From assembly GCA_900768185.1 (NCBI GenBank), contig CAAGCB010000038.1, forward strand, positions 1-48,716: DNA of 48,716 nt. The letters run 5' to 3'. The stretch is from Alphaproteobacteria bacterium (GTDB taxonomy: Bacteria > Pseudomonadota > Alphaproteobacteria > CAAGCB01 > CAG-977). The notes under the pieces are model-generated. The model worked only from the letters and a program-made list of their open reading frames with translations, was not told where the DNA came from and ran no database searches. Made by a program: the position numbers and the translations under genes. Each line of letters starts with the position of its first letter. Positions within the stretch are counted from its first letter, which is position 1. This document shows positions 41,112 to 48,716 of the stretch, one piece after another.

Positions 41112-42734
41112 ATGCGAAACAAAGCCGCTTTCCTGTCTGTTTTTCTTGTTTCATTTCTGATTTTTTCCTGTTTTGCCGAAGCGGGGGAAAAGGAACAAAA
41201 TGACGCGTATGAAGCGATCGCCCGTTCGATAAAGGACGATCCGCAAAAAGTCATGGAGGATTTAAAGGCCGTCGCGGATACGGACGATTCCGCCGCCATA
41301 CAATATTTGATTATGCTGAGCTCTTATCAGCCCGAAAAGATAAACACCCGCGAATTTCAGGACACCGCGTACCGTTTGCACACAAAAATTACCGCGTATT
41401 ATGAAAAACGCGCGCAAAACGAACCCGACGGATATGACGCCGCTTTTGAAAGATATCAAGGTATGACGAAAGACGGCTATCTTTACTGTTATCAAAATTT
41501 GAAATGCCTGATACAGGTCGGCGTGTTCAATTTTTCCAAACTGTCGGGCGAATACGGGAAAAAAGCCGGAAAAATCGTCATTCCCTGTCCGGCGGCGCAA
41601 AAGACTCATTTGACGGCCATTTTCGACGACCTCTACGGCTGTTCCCAATGCGCGACGGTACTGGCTCTGTCCAACTGCGGACTGTATCCGCAATACGACT
41701 TTCCGCCCGATGTCGAAGAATACCGGAAGTATATTCAACAAGAGCTGTTTTATGATACCAACGGATCGTCGCATTATCTGCGCGCCGTCGCCGAAGCCGC
41801 CGACGACATCAAACAACACTTTGATCCGGATTTCAACGCCGCGTATCCGGCGTTGGCGCGGCCGTTGGAATCGTGGGCGATGGAATCCTATCCCAATTAC
41901 GCGTATTTCAGCGAAGTCATGAATCACGGCATCGGGTTTGATCGGGCGGTCGATGAATTGACGCGGCACTATGTAAAGGCTTTCCCCGTTTATGAAAAGG
42001 ACGCCCGTTTTCACGCGTATTATATCATGACGCCATGGGCGGCGAAAAGCGCGCCGGTCAACAAGGAAACCCTGCGCTACAAAATCCTTTCCGGCGCGCC
42101 CGCCGATGAAATCAAAGCGTTGATCGAAAGCAAAAAGGCGAAAGGCGAAAAATTCGACGAACCGGAAACGCCCGACACGCCGGACGAAATTTTAATGGTC
42201 GCGGTCCACCGCCCCGACGTTTTGAAAATGCTGATTGAAAACTGCGCGGAATCAAGCTGTTCCGGATTGAACACCGACGTGAACGCGGGGAACGACTTTG
42301 GAAAAACGGCGTTGATGTACGCGGCGCAATACGGATTTGCGGACAGCGTGAAAATCCTGCTGGACGCCGGAGCGGACATAAACGCCCGAACGAACAAAAC
42401 CTATATGGGCGAAATGTGTTTCGGGGACGATTTCTGTATGCTTAACGCGGAACGCACGGCGTTGATGTACGCAGTACAGGAAGGAAATCTGGAAATCGCC
42501 CGTTATTTGGTTGAAAAAGGCGCGGACATAAACCTGCAAGATTCGCAGGGAATGACCGTTTTCGATTATTTAAGCGGAGCGGCGCCGTGCTACGGAAATA
42601 TCAGAATACCGCCGACAGAGCTGAGAGCCCGCTTTTTCGGTTCCTGCCCCGGAAAAAGAAAAAATGAAAGCGTCACCGCGGAACAGGCGGACGGTTTCAA
42701 AGCGTTTTTGCAAAAACACCTGAAATCCGACTGA
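41112..42734 (+). CDS. Exported ankyrin-repeat protein (540 aa)
   Basis: A signal sequence (AAFLSVFLVSFLIFSCFAEA) starts the protein. FSC could be a weak lipobox, but cleavage after AEA is more likely. Residues about 25-350 are helical and not recognised, with several Cys pairs (YCYQNLKCLIQ, CPAAQK, YGCSQCATV). Residues about 385-500 hold ankyrin repeats: FGKTALMYAAQYGFADSVKI, then AERTALMYAVQEGNLEIARY. A short Cys-containing loop (GEMCFGDDFCMLN) interrupts them. It is probably periplasmic, a place where disulfides could form. The partner is unknown. AAAGGGA lies before the ATG. Confidence 0.8.
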   Translation: MRNKAAFLSVFLVSFLIFSCFAEAGEKEQNDAYEAIARSIKDDPQKVMEDLKAVADTDDSAAIQYLIMLSSYQPEKINTREFQDTAYRLHTKITAYYEKRAQNEPDGYDAAFERYQGMTKDGYLYCYQNLKCLIQVGVFNFSKLSGEYGKKAGKIVIPCPAAQKTHLTAIFDDLYGCSQCATVLALSNCGLYPQYDFPPDVEEYRKYIQQELFYDTNGSSHYLRAVAEAADDIKQHFDPDFNAAYPALARPLESWAMESYPNYAYFSEVMNHGIGFDRAVDELTRHYVKAFPVYEKDARFHAYYIMTPWAAKSAPVNKETLRYKILSGAPADEIKALIESKKAKGEKFDEPETPDTPDEILMVAVHRPDVLKMLIENCAESSCSGLNTDVNAGNDFGKTALMYAAQYGFADSVKILLDAGADINARTNKTYMGEMCFGDDFCMLNAERTALMYAVQEGNLEIARYLVEKGADINLQDSQGMTVFDYLSGAAPCYGNIRIPPTELRARFFGSCPGKRKNESVTAEQADGFKAFLQKHLKSD

Positions 42735-42760
42735 ACAGCGTATTTTTCCGCGCGGAAGGC

Positions 42761-42789
42761 TTGCGCGAAAACACGGCGGCGCGTATGCT
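42761..42789 (+). promoter_or_regulatory. Candidate promoter of the truncated GNAT gene
   Basis: TTGCGC (42761-42766), 17 bp, TATGCT (42784-42789), 26 nt before the ATG at 42816. Confidence 0.45.
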
Positions 42790-42815
42790 CGGGCTGATTT
42801 TCAAAGGAGCCCTTT

Positions 42816-42956
42816 ATGCAACGCCTGACGCAAAACGATTTTGACGCTTTGTTTTCCCTGATGGAAAAAAGCTTTTCCGCCGACGAATACCGCGACCGCG
42901 CCGCGCAAAAGCCGCCGCGAACGGCGGCGGCTTTCCGTAAAAGGACCGATCAATAA
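42816..42956 (+). pseudogene. GNAT acetyltransferase, N-terminal fragment (46 codons)
   Basis: AAAGGAG precedes the ATG. MQRLTQNDFDALFSLMEKSF followed by SADEYRD is the usual opening of a small GNAT enzyme ('L....FD.L..LME.SFP.DEYR'). After codon 27 the frame runs into the inverted repeat of the prs terminator and stops at 42956, so the acetyl-CoA domain is missing. The prs stop lies within the last codons. A deletion joining the gene to the prs terminator explains this. The promoter and ribosome binding site are intact, so a 46-aa peptide may still be made. Confidence 0.6.
42908..42934 (-). terminator. Terminator hairpin of the prs operon
   Basis: AAAGCCGCCGC / GCGGCGGCTTT (42908-42918 and 42924-42934) is a perfect 11-bp stem with a 5-nt loop. 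On the minus strand it is followed by a short TTTT-like run. It lies 15 nt after the prs stop. Confidence 0.7.
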
Positions 42957-43882
42957 AACAGACTGGTGACGGAACGTTCCTCGCTGATGCGCAAAATCGA
43001 TTCGCCCACCAGTTCGGCAACGGAAACGACGCGAATGTTTCCGGCGTCCAAAACCGCCTGCGTCGGCGCGATTGTGTCCGTAATAACCAGCGATTCCAAC
43101 GGCGAATCCGTTACGCGCTTGACCGCTTCCCCCGATAAAACGCCATGCGTGACATAGGCGTGAACCGATTTCGCCCCCGCGTTCGTCAGCGCGACGGCGG
43201 CGTTGCACAGCGTACCCGCGGAATCCACGATGTCGTCGACCAGAATGCAGTCCTGACCTTCGACTTCGCCGATGATGTTCATGACTTCGGACACGCCCGC
43301 GCGTTCGCGGCGTTTATCAATGATCGCCAAATCGGCGTGCAGACGTTTTGCAATAGCGCGCGCGCGCACGACACCGCCGACGTCCGGAGAAACAATCATC
43401 GGCGTCTTGTCGCGGAAATGATACATGATATCCTTGACCATCACCGGCGCCGCCATCAGGTTGTCGACCGGAATATCGAAAAAGCCCTGAATTTGTCCCG
43501 CGTGCAAATCCATCGTCACAACGCGGTTCGCGCCCGCCGACGTAATCAGATTGGCGACCAGCTTCGCCGAAATCGGGGTGCGCGGCGCGGAACGGCGGTC
43601 TTGGCGGGCATAGCCGAAATAAGGAACGACCGCCGTGATGCGGCGGGCGGAAGAACGCCGGAACGTATCCAGCATAATCAGCAATTCCATCAAATGATCG
43701 TTCACGGGCGTACTGGTCGGCTGAATGATGAACACGTCCTGACCGCGCACGGTTTCCTGCACTTCGACGAATATTTCGTTGTCGGCGAAGCGGCGCACGG
43801 AACATTTTGACAACGCCGTGTCCATATAATTGGCAACCGACTGCGCAAACGGTAGATTGCTGTTTCCTGAAAAGATTTGCAT
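42950..43882 (-). CDS. prs: Ribose-phosphate pyrophosphokinase (PRPP synthase)
   Basis: A 310-aa cytoplasmic enzyme that makes PRPP from ribose 5-phosphate and ATP, feeding nucleotide, His and Trp synthesis. The ATG at 43882 (MQIFSGNSNLPFAQSVA) has AAGGGACA before it. ATP loop: YFGYARQDRRSAPRTPISAK. PRPP-binding loop: CILVDDIVDSAGTLCNAAV. Length is normal. It starts 17 nt after pgeF. Confidence 0.97.
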   Translation of the reverse strand: MQIFSGNSNLPFAQSVANYMDTALSKCSVRRFADNEIFVEVQETVRGQDVFIIQPTSTPVNDHLMELLIMLDTFRRSSARRITAVVPYFGYARQDRRSAPRTPISAKLVANLITSAGANRVVTMDLHAGQIQGFFDIPVDNLMAAPVMVKDIMYHFRDKTPMIVSPDVGGVVRARAIAKRLHADLAIIDKRRERAGVSEVMNIIGEVEGQDCILVDDIVDSAGTLCNAAVALTNAGAKSVHAYVTHGVLSGEAVKRVTDSPLESLVITDTIAPTQAVLDAGNIRVVSVAELVGESILRISEERSVTSLFY

Positions 43883-43899
43883 TTTCTGTCCCTTAGTTA

Positions 43900-44670
43900 T
43901 TAAAACAAAGTTTCGTCCAACAGACCGATGACGGAGATTTGCCGTCCGCTGTTTTCGCCCTTTTGCGACGAACGGCGATGCGAAAAGTATTCTTTTTCCA
44001 AAGCATACGTGTCTTCGCCGACCCATTCGGCCGCCCCGATTCCCCGCCGTTCCAGCCGCGCCAGAACATAACCGGGCAAATCAAACCTGTATTTTCCCGT
44101 TCCTGCGGGAACAAAGAACAAAGACGCCTTCGCGTCCGCTTGTAAAAACGATTCGCGCATGTCGTCGCCGACTTCGTAGGACTGCGGCGCGATGCACGGA
44201 CCGATCAAGGCGGAAATATTGTCGATATCCGCCCCCATGTCGATCATGGTTTGAACCGTGTTTTCCAAAACGCCGCCGACCGCGCCACGCCACCCCGCAT
44301 GCGCCGCCGCGACGATTCCGTTTTCGGCGTCGGCCAACAGAACCGGCGCGCAGTCCGCCGTCTTGATTCCCAGAAAAACGCCCGCCTGATTTGTTACCAA
44401 GGCGTCGGCATAGGGTGTTTTTTCAAACGGCTCGCATGATGTCACGGGAACGACGATTGACGAATGCGTTTGATGCAAAACAAACAGTTTTTCCACCGTG
44501 CACCCCAGATAGCCTGCGACGCGGCGCATGTTTTCGCGCACTTTGGCGGGATCGTCACCGACTTTGACGGAACAGTTCAGCGACGCGAAATCGCCCGTCG
44601 ACACGCCGTTTTTACGCGTAAAAAAGCGTGAACGGATATTTTCGGAAAAACACAATCTTGTTTCCGTCAT
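43900..44670 (-). CDS. pgeF: Peptidoglycan editing factor PgeF (YfiH family, multicopper-oxidase-like)
   Basis: A 256-aa member of the YfiH/CNF1 fold. The metal-site motifs are intact: FVLHQTHSSIVV (His), GIKTADCAPVLLAD (Cys) and AAAHAGWRGAVGG (His). In E. coli YfiH removes wrongly added L-Ser from UDP-MurNAc; family members are also annotated as purine nucleoside phosphorylase or laccase. It overlaps the DUF2062 gene by 4 nt. Confidence 0.92.
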   Translation of the reverse strand: MTETRLCFSENIRSRFFTRKNGVSTGDFASLNCSVKVGDDPAKVRENMRRVAGYLGCTVEKLFVLHQTHSSIVVPVTSCEPFEKTPYADALVTNQAGVFLGIKTADCAPVLLADAENGIVAAAHAGWRGAVGGVLENTVQTMIDMGADIDNISALIGPCIAPQSYEVGDDMRESFLQADAKASLFFVPAGTGKYRFDLPGYVLARLERRGIGAAEWVGEDTYALEKEYFSHRRSSQKGENSGRQISVIGLLDETLF

Positions 44671-45422
44671 GCGTTATCGTCCTTTTGCCGATCCGTCACA
44701 GCGTTCAAATCCTCGGAAATTGTCGTTTCCAATTTTTTTTCGATGGCTTTGCGCTTGTTTTCGAACCGCTGGCATTTGATTTCCATTTTCTGTCCGACTT
44801 TTTCGATTTTATGTTCGAATTTCTTTTGCGTCGTTTCGATTTTTCTTTCAAGCTTTTTCTGCTTGTTTTCCAAACGCCGCGCCAAAGTCACGCGCCGTTT
44901 GCGAATATACCACAGCGTCCACGCGTACGCCCCCCAGCCGCCGAACACGATCCACGGTATCGACCCGATCATCATGGAAAATCCCCAGTCTTTGATTAAA
45001 ACGGCGACGGTGGCTTTCAGAGCCTCGACAACGCCGTTTTCGTTCACGATTTTCATGATCAAGTCGTAAAATTTGGCGTAAGTCGTCCGTTCCGCGAACG
45101 TCCCCGTCATCATTTTCCCCGTAACGTAAAAGGCGTAATAAAAAGGCGGGACGGTGAACACGTTTGTCACCCACGTCCACGCCAATCCCACGGGCAAACT
45201 GAAATCCCACTTGCACACTTTGCGGGAAAACAGCCACGTCATAAACACCAGATACATCTGTATGCCGACCAGCGGCGTCATCGCCCACGCCATGCCCACC
45301 AACGCCCCGCGCGCGGTGATTTCGGGCGCGGATTTCGATCGCAACATGGGAACGACCAGCTTGACGCGCAACAGCAATCCCAGCGTTTTAAAAAAACCAC
45401 GTTTTCTGAAATTTATCGGCAT
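44667..45422 (-). CDS. DUF2062 membrane protein with a C-terminal coiled coil
   Basis: A 251-aa protein. The DUF2062 part (about 1-165) has ITARGALVGMAWAMTPLVGI, LPVGLAWTWVTNVFTVPPFY and a last helix WGFSMMIGSIPWIVFGGWGA. From about residue 185 a Lys/Glu-rich coiled coil follows (KQKKLERKIETTQKKFEHKI, then a further 45 residues), longer than usual for the family. Function is unknown. It is coupled to pgeF and follows lgt in the same operon. Confidence 0.85.
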   Translation of the reverse strand: MPINFRKRGFFKTLGLLLRVKLVVPMLRSKSAPEITARGALVGMAWAMTPLVGIQMYLVFMTWLFSRKVCKWDFSLPVGLAWTWVTNVFTVPPFYYAFYVTGKMMTGTFAERTTYAKFYDLIMKIVNENGVVEALKATVAVLIKDWGFSMMIGSIPWIVFGGWGAYAWTLWYIRKRRVTLARRLENKQKKLERKIETTQKKFEHKIEKVGQKMEIKCQRFENKRKAIEKKLETTISEDLNAVTDRQKDDNA

Positions 45423-45487
45423 AGTCCCTCAAAGCTTCGAGTCTTCGCGTTTCGTCCTTATGAAATAGCAGAGAAACGCCCCGATGT

Positions 45488-46291
45488 CTAAGCTTTTTTC
45501 GCCGCCCACGCCATAATGACGATCCCTGCCAGCAACATCGGCACGGTCAGCATTTGTCCCATTGTCACCCGCGCGAACAAAAAGCCCAGTTGCGCATCCG
45601 GTTCGCGGAAATTTTCGACGACGCCGCGCGCGACGGCGTACCCCGTCAAAAACAACCCCGACACGAATCCGGGTCGGATTCTGATCCACACGCACTGTGT
45701 CCATGAAAAATAAAGCGCGAAAAACAGCAAAAGCCCCTCGAATCCCGCTTCGTACAACTGACTGGGGTGGCGCGGCAGAGGTCCCCCGTTCGGGAAAACG
45801 ACCGCCCACGGCACGGAAACGGTCACGCGCCCGTACAGTTCCGAATTGGCGAAATTCGCCAATCGCCCGAAAAACAACCCGATCGGCGTCACGCAAGCCA
45901 AAATGTCCGTCAACCTGAAAAATCCGACTTTTACGCCGCGGGCGTATAAAGCGACGGCGACAATCACGCCCGCCAACCCGCCGTGAAACGACATGCCGCC
46001 TTTCCACAGCGCCAAAATCTGCGACGGGTTTTCCAGATAATAACCGAAATTGTAAAACAGAACGTAGCCCAGCCGTCCGCCCGCGATCAACCCGACGGTC
46101 GCCCAGAAAACGACATCGTCAATCATGATTTCGGTCACGGGGTTCGGAAAGCGCCGAACCATTTTGCGCGCCAGAAACCACGCGCATAAAATCCCCGCCA
46201 GATACGCCAAAGAATACCATCGCAACCCGAACGCCCCGATATGAACGGCGACGGGATCTATGTCCGGAAAAGCCAGCCCCCGATAAACCAT
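45488..46291 (-). CDS. lgt: Prolipoprotein diacylglyceryl transferase
   Basis: A 267-aa inner-membrane enzyme that transfers diacylglyceryl from phosphatidylglycerol to the lipobox Cys of prolipoproteins. Recognised by the start FPDIDPVAVHIGAFGLRWYS, the Lgt signature GRLANFANSELYGRVT, the essential HPSQLYEAGFEGL and GGMSFHGGLAGVI. Seven helices can be seen. It follows the hldD-like gene by 9 nt. Confidence 0.96.
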   Translation of the reverse strand: MVYRGLAFPDIDPVAVHIGAFGLRWYSLAYLAGILCAWFLARKMVRRFPNPVTEIMIDDVVFWATVGLIAGGRLGYVLFYNFGYYLENPSQILALWKGGMSFHGGLAGVIVAVALYARGVKVGFFRLTDILACVTPIGLFFGRLANFANSELYGRVTVSVPWAVVFPNGGPLPRHPSQLYEAGFEGLLLFFALYFSWTQCVWIRIRPGFVSGLFLTGYAVARGVVENFREPDAQLGFLFARVTMGQMLTVPMLLAGIVIMAWAAKKA

Positions 46292-46300
46292 GCCTTTTCC

Positions 46301-47287
46301 TTATCTGTACGGATCCGCCGCTTCCAAATAGTCGTGAATGTATTTGGAAACGCCGTCTTCCAGCGACGTGAACGGCTTCGTGTAGCCGGCGGCGCGCAGT
46401 TTTTGAATGTCCGCCTGCGTAAAATACTGATACTGCTCTTTCATTTCGGCGGGCAGTTCCATAAAATCCATTTCCGGTTTTTCTCCGACGGCTTCGTACA
46501 CCGCGCGCAAGACATCGGCGTACGTCCGCGCCTGTCCCGTTCCGATATTGAAAAAGCCGCTGATTTCAGGGTGTCGCAACATCCACAAAATGATATCGAC
46601 GGCATCGTCCACCCACATGAAATCGCGCATTTGTTCGCCGTCTTTGTACGCGGGATTGTCCGATTTGAACAGCGGAAACAGTTTGCCGTTTTTCGCGGCG
46701 TTGTAGATACGGGGAACGACGCTTTGATGGCGCGATCCGTGATATTCGTTCGGTCCGTACAAATTAAAACAACGCAACCCGATCCATTGCGGCGGAACGG
46801 TTTCCCCGCGGTTGATCGTATCAATGATTTTGCGATCCAGAAACAGCTTCGTCCACGCCGCGGCGGACAAGGGCTTCAGTTTTGCCAGCCCTTCGACGGA
46901 ATCGTCGTCCTTGAACCCCAGCGAACCGTCTCCGTACACGCCGGCGGTCGAATCGTAAATAAACGGCACCTGATGATGCGCGCACCACGACCACAGCCGC
47001 CACGTCAGATGAATGCGGTCTTCGATCAGCGCGTCGACGTCGTCTTCTTGGATAAAACCCGTATAGTTGATGTGCAAAACGGCGTCGATGTGTCCCGCGT
47101 GACGATCCAGATATTCAAACACGTTTTCGGGGAAAACGATTTCGCGCAAAGAACGCTTGGCGATGTTGCGCCAGCGGTTGTCGTTTGAAAACCGGTCGAC
47201 AATCGTGATTTCGCCCATTCCGCGTTCTTCTATGCCGGCGGCAAGGTTCGATCCCAAAAAGCCGGCTCCGCCCGTGATTACGTACAT
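46301..47287 (-). CDS. HldD-like epimerase lacking the usual catalytic residues
   Basis: A 328-aa SDR-family protein. The ATG at 47287 has GAGGG upstream. YVITGGAGFLGSNLAAGIEE is a normal NAD(P) loop, and the end YQYFTQADIQKLRAAGYTKP is that of ADP-L-glycero-D-manno-heptose 6-epimerase. However, the YxxxK site (E. coli 'NVYGYSKFLFD') reads SAAAWTKLFLD, so the Tyr is Ala143 with Lys147 kept. The second base (E. coli 'REGHKGSMAS') reads NEYHGSRHQS, so that Lys is Gly184. The 'CSSTTEWDG' loop is also changed (INYTGFIQED). It may be inactive, use another mechanism, or act on another sugar. It is first in the lgt operon. Confidence 0.75.
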   Translation of the reverse strand: MYVITGGAGFLGSNLAAGIEERGMGEITIVDRFSNDNRWRNIAKRSLREIVFPENVFEYLDRHAGHIDAVLHINYTGFIQEDDVDALIEDRIHLTWRLWSWCAHHQVPFIYDSTAGVYGDGSLGFKDDDSVEGLAKLKPLSAAAWTKLFLDRKIIDTINRGETVPPQWIGLRCFNLYGPNEYHGSRHQSVVPRIYNAAKNGKLFPLFKSDNPAYKDGEQMRDFMWVDDAVDIILWMLRHPEISGFFNIGTGQARTYADVLRAVYEAVGEKPEMDFMELPAEMKEQYQYFTQADIQKLRAAGYTKPFTSLEDGVSKYIHDYLEAADPYR

Positions 47288-47317
47288 AGCACCCTCGCAA
47301 AAATAAAATCTTTTACA

Positions 47318-47347
47318 GTTATAAGCCCAATCGGTGCTTTTTCTCAA
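47318..47347 (-). promoter_or_regulatory. Promoter of the hldD-like/lgt/pgeF/prs operon
   Basis: On the minus strand TTGAGA (47347-47342) and TATAAC (47323-47318) are separated by 18 bp, about 30 nt before the ATG at 47287. Confidence 0.5.
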
Positions 47348-47418
47348 ATGTTTTTCTTTTAAAAAAGCGGCGACGGGCTTATTTTAAGGAAAATTATACG
47401 GAATAAAGGAGTTTTGCC

Positions 47419-48240
47419 ATGAATGAAAATCTGTCGATTCTGCTGATCGGTTGCGGCAAGATGGGCGGCGCCGTCCTGAACGGACTGCTGAAACGGGGCG
47501 TTTCGCCTCGGAACATTCGCGTTGCCGAACCGAATGCGGAAACTCGCGCGGCTTTGACGGGAAAAGGGATCGTCTGCGCCGCGGACGCCGCGGAACTGAC
47601 GGATTTCGCCCCCGACATCGTTTTTCTGGCGGTCAAGCCGTTTATGATCGCGCAAGCCATCAACGGCGTCAAACCCTTTACGGACAACAAAGCCGCCGTC
47701 CTTTCCATCATCGCGGGGCGCAGAATCGAATGGTTCAGAGAGCGGCTGGGCAAAGACGCCGTCATCTTCCGCGCCATGCCGAACACTCCCGCCGCGATCG
47801 GCGCGGGCATTACGGCGGTCAAGGCTTCCGACGGGGCGACCGACGGGCAGAAACAAACGGTTGAAGACATTTTGTCCGCATGCGGCGAAGTGGTGTGGCT
47901 GGACGATGAAAGCCAAATTGACGCCGTGACGGCGGTTTCCGGCAGCGGTCCCGCCTATGTGTTTTATCTGACCGAAGCGCTGACCGCGGCGGCGAAAGCG
48001 GTCGGATTGCCGGACGAAACGGCGGAAAGGCTGGCAAAGGCGACTGTAATCGGGTCGGCGCGCCTGATGGCTGAAAGCGCGGAAACACCGGCGGAATTGC
48101 GCCGGAACGTGACGACGCCGAACGGCACGACCGCCGCCGCGCTGGACGTTTTGATGAACGGACAAACGGGTTTCGAACCGCTGACGATCCGCGCCGTCGC
48201 CGCCGCGAAAACCCGATCCGAGGAATTATCGCGCGCGTAG
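47419..48240 (+). CDS. proC: Pyrroline-5-carboxylate reductase
   Basis: A 273-aa cytoplasmic enzyme, the last step of proline synthesis. The NAD(P) loop is ILLIGCGKMGGAVLNGLL. RAMPNTPAAIGAGITAV and the family signature AVSGSGPAYVFYLTEAL follow, with SPNGTT-like TPNGTTAAALDVL near the C-terminus. RBS AAAGGAG lies before the ATG. Confidence 0.97.
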   Translation: MNENLSILLIGCGKMGGAVLNGLLKRGVSPRNIRVAEPNAETRAALTGKGIVCAADAAELTDFAPDIVFLAVKPFMIAQAINGVKPFTDNKAAVLSIIAGRRIEWFRERLGKDAVIFRAMPNTPAAIGAGITAVKASDGATDGQKQTVEDILSACGEVVWLDDESQIDAVTAVSGSGPAYVFYLTEALTAAAKAVGLPDETAERLAKATVIGSARLMAESAETPAELRRNVTTPNGTTAAALDVLMNGQTGFEPLTIRAVAAAKTRSEELSRA

Positions 48241-48308
48241 AAATCGCTTTTTCTCCCGCCGAAGTGTGCTAACATAGCCGAAAGTCTATGTTGATAAAGG
48301 AAAAAACC

Positions 48309-48716
48309 GTGAAAAACCGCCGTCCGCATTTCGTGTTTTTTCTGTTTTTGGCGTTGGCGGGTTGTCAGCTGGCGGCGGTGCGGGAAACTGACGTGACGTT
48401 TGACGCCATGCTGCGTCGCGCTCCGGCGGTCAAAACGGCGGTAATCCATCTGCTCAACGCGGATTTGACGGCGAACGACATCGAATATTTGCAGTTTTAC
48501 GACCGTTTAAAGCCCGTTTTGGAATCGAACGGCTATCGCCTGACATCGCCCGCCGCGGTGATTTTGCGCTTGAAATTCGGGGTTGAAAAGGTCGGCGCGG
48601 CGTCGGTCAAAAGCGACATCGTGACGCCGGACATTGATTTGGGGGACGAATACACGACGCCGAAAACGCTGTACGATCGGCGCGCGGTTTATGACAAATA
48701 CATCGCGCTGACGGCG
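48309..48716 (+). CDS. Lipoprotein of unknown function (5' part, runs off the window)
   Basis: GTG at 48309 with AAAGGA 8 nt upstream; an in-frame ATG at 48288 has only a weak site. A signal with lipobox FLALAGCQ is followed by LAAVRETDVTFDAMLRR and LQFYDRLKPVLESNGYRLTS, then AAVILRLKFGV. The pattern 'long helix - GY.L...PAA...L...' resembles periplasmic DUF4136-like lipoproteins. A TGC-TAACAT sequence at about 48267-48275 could be an extended -10. 136 codons are visible. Confidence 0.65.
   Translation, partial: MKNRRPHFVFFLFLALAGCQLAAVRETDVTFDAMLRRAPAVKTAVIHLLNADLTANDIEYLQFYDRLKPVLESNGYRLTSPAAVILRLKFGVEKVGAASVKSDIVTPDIDLGDEYTTPKTLYDRRAVYDKYIALTA

Noticed and set aside
1..48716. tRNA, rRNA or CRISPR arrays
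   Set aside because: No cloverleaf with a T-loop GTTCGA pattern in register, no rRNA-like conserved segment and no regularly spaced direct repeats were seen; the only regular repeat is the coding 69-bp repeat at 2692-3010.

Overview
The window looks like the chromosome of an alphaproteobacterium, probably a host-associated or gut one. The reasons are the alphaproteobacterial order glyQ-glyS-ppdK, a STAS-MlaE/MlaF/MlaD lipid-transport operon with a PqiC-like lipoprotein, a heat-shock type promoter before dnaK-dnaJ, and lgt/pgeF/prs. The taxon is an inference; no rRNA or tRNA gene is present.

Layout. (1) 1-4310 is a mobile-element graveyard. It holds three small plus-strand genes that resemble a filamentous-phage block, an IS3-type terminal repeat, a frameshifted and truncated tape-measure gene, a secreted 23-residue-repeat protein with its own promoter and terminator (moron-like), the end of a tail-assembly chaperone pair with a complete -1 ribosomal frameshift signal, an IS110-family remnant and an IS200-type element. 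(2) 4323-10180 is the glyQ-glyS-ppdK operon. (3) 10208-19610 is a surface-polysaccharide region: a GT2 enzyme ending in a G10 tract, a second GT2, a GT10 (fucosyltransferase-like) enzyme, a GT2 fused to a ParB-like domain, an OpgB-like phosphoglycerol transferase, a MazG-like protein with an unknown partner, a GT-C membrane glycosyltransferase and a broken second GT-C gene. (4) 19735-26456 holds an RNA cyclic phosphodiesterase, an Eis-like acetyltransferase, a small conserved protein behind a palindromic site, and a coupled U32/LD-carboxypeptidase/Mur-ligase operon that suggests peptidoglycan recycling. (5) 26565-37530 is envelope work: a secreted protein, a soluble lytic transglycosylase, a class A PBP, a small ribbon-helix-helix protein, and a seven-gene minus-strand operon (DUF2333, Bax-like, mlaE, mlaF, mlaD, lipoprotein, HExxH protein). 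(6) 37572-40819 is dnaK-dnaJ. (7) 40846-48716 holds a short XRE regulator, an exported ankyrin protein, a truncated GNAT gene, the operon hldD-like/lgt/DUF2062/pgeF/prs, proC and the start of a lipoprotein gene.

The points most worth a second look are the -1 frameshift signal in the decayed prophage, the moron-like repeat gene, the G10 tract in a glycosyltransferase, an HldD homologue lacking both residues assigned as catalytic bases, the GT2-ParB fusion, and a Bax-like protein with Asp in place of the usual catalytic Glu. All family calls were made by reading motifs; no database search was possible.
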